From: an uncultured Christensenellaceae bacterium
GTDB lineage: Bacteria; Bacillota_A; Clostridia; Christensenellales; UBA3700
Assembly: GCA_944381335.1 (NCBI GenBank)
Contig: CALWKT010000053.1
Location: 1 to 8,906 of the forward strand
Direction of reading: 5' to 3'
Length of the DNA: 8,906 nucleotides
The position numbers were made by a program, and so were the translations under genes. The notes beneath the pieces were generated by a model. That model made no database searches. It saw nothing but the letters and a program-made list of their open reading frames with translations, and was not told the DNA's origin. Numbering within the stretch: position 1 is the first letter of the stretch; every line of letters begins with the position of its first letter. Shown here one piece after another: positions 5,853-8,906 of the stretch.

Positions 5853-6383
5853 ATGGATATTCCGCGCGAAGACTATTCAAGACACTATGTTACCGAAGCG
5901 CTGTTCAGACTCATGGCAAGCCGGCCTTACGGCGAAATAACCGTCTCCGACATAGCGAAAAAAGCCGGGGTCGGGAGAGCCACTTTTTACAGATATTTCT
6001 CCTCGAAAGAAGACGTGATAAAGTATTTTCTGAACAGAACGGGAGCAGAATTTTCTTCTGAACAGATTTATCGTCCCCGCTCTGTCGAAGACTATGAAGA
6101 CATAATAAAAAGAGTGGTCTCGTACATAAGAAAATATCGGGAAAAATTAAAACTTCTCTGCAAAGCCCGTCTTGAATACATCTATTTCGATTTTGTGGAT
6201 TCTGCGCTGTCGAAGCACTTTACGGGCGACCTGGAAAACGACAACCCCTATCAGGCGGCAGGTTACGCAGGGGCAATTTCCAACATAACCTTGCTCTGGG
6301 TAAAGAATAACTGCGAAGGCGACGAATCCGTGATTTTCGACGCTTTTCGCGCCGTTACCCTGGGAAACGCAAAAAGCGGTTAA
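5853..6383 (+). CDS. TetR/AcrR-family transcriptional regulator
   Basis: A 176-residue DNA-binding regulator, typical in length for small TetR proteins. The N-terminal helix-turn-helix spans about residues 12-58, with the signature ITVSDIAKKAGVGRATFYRYFSSKEDVI (29-56). The C-terminal 60-176 is a helical ligand/dimer domain with no recognisable ligand specificity. The start at 5853 follows AAGGAGG (5835-5841) with 11 nt spacing. An in-frame ATG at 5826 lies upstream of that site and is rejected. The gene is divergent from a membrane-protein operon, with overlapping promoters and a palindrome between them, the classical layout for a TetR repressor controlling itself and its neighbour. The ligand is unknown. 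No clear terminator follows, only a GC-rich hairpin without a T-run. Confidence 0.93.
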   Translation: MDIPREDYSRHYVTEALFRLMASRPYGEITVSDIAKKAGVGRATFYRYFSSKEDVIKYFLNRTGAEFSSEQIYRPRSVEDYEDIIKRVVSYIRKYREKLKLLCKARLEYIYFDFVDSALSKHFTGDLENDNPYQAAGYAGAISNITLLWVKNNCEGDESVIFDAFRAVTLGNAKSG

Positions 6384-6568
6384 AAACAGTCGCCTTCCCG
6401 CCGTGCGCGCTCAACATCGGCGGGGATGACCGCATTTGTCAGCCGGAACGGCAAGGGCAGGTTTTCCTTCATTCGCAGGCGAAAACAACGCGCAGATATT
6501 ATAATTTATGCCTTTTTCTCCTTTGCAAAAAAGTATTGAAAATATTTGAAAAAATCTTGTTTTTCCGC
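6384..6568. other. Gene-free region between tetR and the amt promoter
   Basis: About 185 nt, part of a 342-nt gap, with no credible gene. The first half (to about 6490) is GC-rich and full of short inverted repeats: the 6395-6426 hairpin, GCCG-GAA-CGGC, and TTCGC-AG-GCGAA. The second half is AT-rich, with repeated TTGAAAA and A-tracts directly upstream of the amt -35 that could act as an UP-element. The structured first half may belong to a dispersed intergenic repeat, which cannot be tested from one copy. Confidence 0.4.
6395..6426 (+). terminator. GC-rich hairpin after the TetR gene (weak terminator candidate)
   Basis: TTCCCGCCG (6395-6403) pairs with CGGCGGGGA (6418-6426), nine pairs including one T-G, with a 14-nt loop. 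It begins 12 nt after the tetR stop. There is no T-run behind it, so it may act only as a pause site or mRNA-stabilising structure. Confidence 0.3.
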
Positions 6569-6597
6569 TTGACAAAAGGATTTTTCGCTCATATACT
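6569..6597 (+). promoter_or_regulatory. Strong housekeeping promoter of the amt-PII gene
   Basis: A perfect -35 TTGACA (6569-6574), a 17-nt spacer and a -10 TATACT (6592-6597, five of six). It is the best promoter in the window. The expected start is about 6604, immediately before the first leader hairpin, so the 5' leader is about 122 nt. Confidence 0.85.
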
Positions 6598-6613
6598 TGG
6601 ACTATACAGCAAG

Positions 6614-6643
6614 GGCGTTGTGGTTTTCCACAGCGCCTGTTTT
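6614..6643 (+). terminator. First attenuator-like hairpin in the amt leader
   Basis: GGCGTTGTGG (6614-6623) pairs with CCACAGCGCC (6628-6637), ten pairs with one T-G, TTTT loop, followed by TGTTTT. The 5' arm overlaps the P1 hairpin loop and 3' stem, so P1 and this hairpin are mutually exclusive. The interrupted T-run makes termination less certain than at the second site. Confidence 0.5.
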
Positions 6644-6677
6644 CATATAAAACACAAATACGGATATAAAAAAGCAC

Positions 6678-6708
6678 AAAGGCGTGCCCTCTCAAGGCGC
6701 GCCTTTTT
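6678..6708 (+). terminator. Intrinsic terminator in the amt leader, ahead of the ribosome binding site
   Basis: AAAGGCGTGCC (6678-6688) pairs with GGCGCGCCTTT (6696-6706), eleven pairs with one T-G, and a 7-nt loop, running into TTTTT (6704-6708). It ends 6 nt before the GAGGAGG site, after the promoter and before the gene. It must therefore be read through for amt to be expressed, which marks it as an attenuator. Confidence 0.8.
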
Positions 6709-6725
6709 CATTTGAGGAGGTTCTT

Positions 6726-8510
6726 ATGAAAACAACTATTCTGTCAGCCGATTTGTCTTCCGTCTATTCGGATATGTCTGAAGGAGACTTCGTATGGATC
6801 CTGATCGGCATCTGCCTCGTCTTTTTCATGCAGGCGGGCTTCGCAATGGTGGAGACGGGCTTCACCCGCGCAAAAAACGCAGGCAACATCATCATGAAAA
6901 ACCTGATGGATTTCTGCATCGGAACGGTGGCTTTTCTCGCTTTCGGCTACGGGCTGATGCACGGCGCCGACGTGGGCGGCGTCATAGGCAACGTCGCAGA
7001 TCTCAGCGTGATCTATTCTTCTTTCACCACGGGAGATATGCTCAAAGTCATGTTCCATCTCGTCTTTTGCGCGACTGCCGCAACCATCGTCTCGGGCGCA
7101 ATGGCTGAGAGAACGAATTTTCTCGCATACTGCATATACAGCTTCGTCATTTCACTCGTCGTATATCCCGTCTCCGGGCACTGGATCTGGGGCGGCGGCT
7201 GGCTTTCTCAGCTCGGCTTCCATGATTTTGCCGGCTCGACAGCCGTACATCTGGTCGGAGGCGTCGCGGCTTTCATCGGCGCCGCTATGATAGGTCCGCG
7301 CCTTGGAAAATACAAGAAAAATCCGGCGGTACTGGACAAGAAAGGCCGCCCCGTCCTTGAAAGCAAAGCGATCCCCGGGCACTCTCTTACCCTTGGCGCT
7401 CTGGGCGTGTTTATTCTTTGGTTCGGCTGGTACGGCTTCAACGGTTCTTCCGCATACGCAGTCAACGATTCCGTTGCCAGAGTGTTCATCACCACCACCG
7501 TCGCGCCGTCTGTCGCTTCTATCGTCGCAATGACGATCACCTGGATAAGATACGGCAAGCCCGACGTCTCAATGACTCTGAACGGTTCGCTTGCAGGTCT
7601 CGTTGCAGTCACCGCAGGGTGCGACGTAGTATCCGTCCCCGGCGCGGCTGTGATCGGCGCTGTTGCCGGCTTCATAATCGTCTACGGCGTTGAATTCGTT
7701 GACAAAAAACTTCACGTGGACGATCCGGTGGGCGCAATCGGCGTACATTGCATGTGCGGAGCCGCAGGCACCGTGCTCGTCGGGATCCTCGATATGGACA
7801 AAGGCATCGTGAGCGGCTTTATATACAACAAGTCTCTGACCGCTTCTCAGGCTTTCTCTTACTTCGGCGTCCAGGTGCTGGGTGTGGTAGCTGTCACGCT
7901 CTGGGTCGCAGTCACTATGACCGCCGTCTTTGCCGTGATGAAAAAACTCAAAATGCTCCGCGCCGGCGAAGCCGACGAACTTGCCGGCCTCGACCTTTCG
8001 GAACACGGCCTCGAAAGTTCGTATGCGGACTTCATGCCGGTACCCTCGGTCATGCTTTCCAAAGACGGTACGGCTGAACTCTCCTCCGGATATGCCGAAA
8101 ACGACGTGCCCGAAGATCTTGCGGTCCCCGTCAGAACGGTGAGCGAAGGCTCGGGAGAACACGTGTTTACTAAAATTTCCGTGATAACCAGACCCGACAA
8201 GTTTGAAAAACTCAAAAAAGCTCTCGACGAAATCGGCATCACCGGAATGACCCTGACTCAGGTCAAAGGATGCGGTATGCAGAAAGGCTTCACAAACTAT
8301 TACAGAGGCGCAAAAGTCGACGTACAGCTGCTTCCCAAGATCAAACTCGAAATGGTCGTCACAGCCATACCCGTACAGAAAGTGATCGACACCGCGAAAA
8401 AAGCGCTTTACACCGGCAATTACGGCGACGGCAAGATCTTCGTTTACAGGGTCGACAACGTGATCAAAGTCAGAACGGGCGAAGAAGGATACGACGCGCT
8501 CCAGGATTGA
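6726..8510 (+). CDS. amt: Ammonium transporter (Amt) fused to a C-terminal PII (GlnB/GlnK) signal domain
   Basis: A 594-residue ammonium channel with its regulator on the same chain. The start at 6726 follows GAGGAGG (6714-6720) with 5 nt spacing. Residues about 22-410 form the 11-helix Amt core. The twin pore histidines are His175 (STAVHLVGG) and His341 (GVHCMCG), the phenylalanine gate Phe110/Phe114, the recruitment-site Asp167 and the MAERTNF motif (126-132). GLDLSEHG (421-428) is the conserved Amt tail. An acidic, flexible linker (about 437-478) leads to a full PII domain (479-594). It has T-loop 515-538 with Gln519, Tyr526, Arg527 and Lys538, B-loop TGNYGDGK (563-570) and C-loop KVRTGEE (581-587). 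Arg527 equals the GlnK Arg47 that plugs AmtB. The E. coli Tyr51 position is Val531, so there is no uridylylation site. An attenuator leader precedes the gene. Confidence 0.97.
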   Translation: MKTTILSADLSSVYSDMSEGDFVWILIGICLVFFMQAGFAMVETGFTRAKNAGNIIMKNLMDFCIGTVAFLAFGYGLMHGADVGGVIGNVADLSVIYSSFTTGDMLKVMFHLVFCATAATIVSGAMAERTNFLAYCIYSFVISLVVYPVSGHWIWGGGWLSQLGFHDFAGSTAVHLVGGVAAFIGAAMIGPRLGKYKKNPAVLDKKGRPVLESKAIPGHSLTLGALGVFILWFGWYGFNGSSAYAVNDSVARVFITTTVAPSVASIVAMTITWIRYGKPDVSMTLNGSLAGLVAVTAGCDVVSVPGAAVIGAVAGFIIVYGVEFVDKKLHVDDPVGAIGVHCMCGAAGTVLVGILDMDKGIVSGFIYNKSLTASQAFSYFGVQVLGVVAVTLWVAVTMTAVFAVMKKLKMLRAGEADELAGLDLSEHGLESSYADFMPVPSVMLSKDGTAELSSGYAENDVPEDLAVPVRTVSEGSGEHVFTKISVITRPDKFEKLKKALDEIGITGMTLTQVKGCGMQKGFTNYYRGAKVDVQLLPKIKLEMVVTAIPVQKVIDTAKKALYTGNYGDGKIFVYRVDNVIKVRTGEEGYDALQD

Positions 8511-8520
8511 CATCTCAGTC

Positions 8521-8546
8521 GGACCTCCGCAGGAATGCGGGGGTCC
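8521..8546 (+). terminator. Terminator hairpin after amt-PII
   Basis: GGACCTCCGCA (8521-8531) pairs with TGCGGGGGTCC (8536-8546), eleven pairs with one T-G, GGAA loop, 10 nt after the stop. The following TCTCTC is only moderately T-rich, so termination efficiency is uncertain. Confidence 0.65.
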
Positions 8547-8575
8547 TCTCTCAACGTCGCCCGTAATTAATACAG

Positions 8576-8655
8576 TACCGGACCGGAATAATATATCAGG
8601 ATTTCCGGACAATCAATATTTCCTTTCTTCAGATTTATACCAGACCAGAATAATA
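8576..8655 (+). repeat. Pair of near-identical 18-bp direct repeats
   Basis: TACCGGACCGGAATAATA (8576-8593) and TACCAGACCAGAATAATA (8638-8655) match at 16 of 18 positions, differing by two G/A changes. Each contains a tandem ACCGG or ACCAG unit. The second copy runs into the left terminal repeat of the downstream element, so these may be remnants of the element's edge. Confidence 0.5.
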
Positions 8656-8906
8656 CGAACAAGGTTTAAAGCGGCAAATTTTCGTAGCTACTGCGTTAAA
8701 TGCCTTGATAATATGTATAATATTACCTGCGGCATTTGCCTTGTATCAACAAAAATTTGACTGCTTGAAACTGCATGGCACCCTCAGGCGATGAATTTTA
8801 GTGAGTGTTTTAGCGAGACGAACGCAGATAATATTATAATATTTTCAAGTGAGAATCGTTAAAAAACACACAAAAGGCGCGCCTCAGGGCTGGTTCGTAT
8901 TATTCT
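8647..8906. mobile_element. MITE-like or structured-RNA element bounded by 14-bp inverted repeats
   Basis: AGAATAATACGAAC (8647-8660) recurs as an exact inverted copy at 8893-8906, the last bases of the window. The 260 bp between has no credible gene and is more AT-rich than the neighbouring coding DNA. It folds extensively. 8669-8704 and 8731-8766 are imperfect 36-nt inverted arms (shared blocks AAGC, CAAATTTT and AAATGCC) around a 26-nt AT loop. CCCTCAGGCG (8781-8790) pairs nine of ten with CGCCTCAGGG (8880-8889). AATATTATAATATT (about 8830-8843) is a perfect palindrome. This matches a miniature inverted-repeat element, or a structured non-coding RNA. No target duplication can be checked because the right flank is missing. 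The terminal repeat may be longer than seen. Confidence 0.5.

Larger units (their letters stand above)
6606..6708 (+). promoter_or_regulatory. Putative ANTAR-type antitermination leader of amt-PII
   Basis: Two small hairpins have six-base loops with A at position 1 and G at position 4, the known signature of RNA bound by ANTAR proteins (NasR, EutV, AmiR families). P1: ACAGC-[AAGGGC]-GTTGT (6606-6621, one G-T pair), at the predicted 5' end. P2: GCAC-[AAAGGC]-GTGC (6674-6687). P2 shares its bases with the 5' arm of the terminator at 6678-6708, so P2 and terminator exclude each other. The 52-nt spacing is longer than usual, but the 6-bp hairpin TGTTTT/AAAACA (6638-6654) could bring P1 and P2 closer. 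ANTAR targets often precede nitrogen genes, which fits. No ANTAR gene is in the window. Sequence features are seen; the mechanism is inferred. Confidence 0.6.

Noticed and set aside
6411..6695. Minus-strand 94-residue frame upstream of amt
   Set aside because: It crosses the consensus amt promoter and leader hairpins, lacks a ribosome binding site and has no protein-like pattern.
7569..8612. Long open frame on the minus strand opposite the amt-PII gene
   Set aside because: It is antisense to a gene with unmistakable Amt and PII motifs. Its translation is rich in His, Phe and Asp with no family motif, and it has no ribosome binding site.
8875..8884. AGGCGCGCCT, also nearly present in the amt leader terminator
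   Set aside because: It is a 10-bp self-complementary GC sequence that can arise by chance. Surrounding bases do not match, so no shared regulatory element is claimed.
1..8906. CRISPR array, tRNA, rRNA or transposase genes
   Set aside because: No regularly spaced repeats, no cloverleaf with conserved T-loop, no rRNA segments and no transposase or integrase motifs were seen on either strand.

Overview
The window looks like part of a chromosome from an uncultivated Bacillota, probably a gut-type Clostridia. The reasons are strong AGGAGG-type ribosome binding sites, sigma-A-like TTGACA/TATAAT promoters, a GTG start, a 6S-RNA-like locus and a KtrB-type potassium transporter. It is ordinary in gene content but unusually readable in its regulatory DNA. 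No phage, transposase or CRISPR signal was seen.

Layout. 1-606 (minus): the first 202 codons of a KtrB/TrkH-type potassium transporter, running off the window. 910-2265 (plus): an exported glycoside hydrolase family 18-like protein with an N-terminal discoidin-like module. 2342-3868 (minus): a MATE efflux transporter, convergent with the GH18 gene and sharing one bidirectional terminator with it. 3869-4415: a long gap holding the MATE promoter region, a 26-bp inverted repeat around its ribosome binding site, a candidate 6S RNA on the plus strand, and a terminator. 4416-5063 and 5152-5688 (minus): two unrecognised membrane proteins, probably one operon. 5853-6383 (plus): a divergent TetR-family regulator. 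The two promoters of this divergent pair overlap at the -10, and a palindrome covers the minus-strand -35. 6384-6725: a gap with a consensus promoter and a structured leader. 6726-8510 (plus): an ammonium transporter fused in frame to a complete PII (GlnB/GlnK) domain. 8511-8906: a terminator followed by a gene-free, repeat-bounded, structured element of about 260 bp that ends at the window edge.

The most interesting system is the ammonium module. The channel and its nitrogen-sensing plug are one polypeptide. The fused PII domain keeps the plug arginine and the 2-oxoglutarate/ATP residues but lacks the tyrosine used for uridylylation. The leader carries two hexaloop hairpins (A at loop position 1, G at position 4), and each overlaps a terminator-like hairpin. 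This is the architecture of ANTAR-dependent antitermination. Together these suggest nitrogen control at transcription elongation and again by an intramolecular gate. Functional statements are inferred from motifs and family knowledge; no database search was possible.
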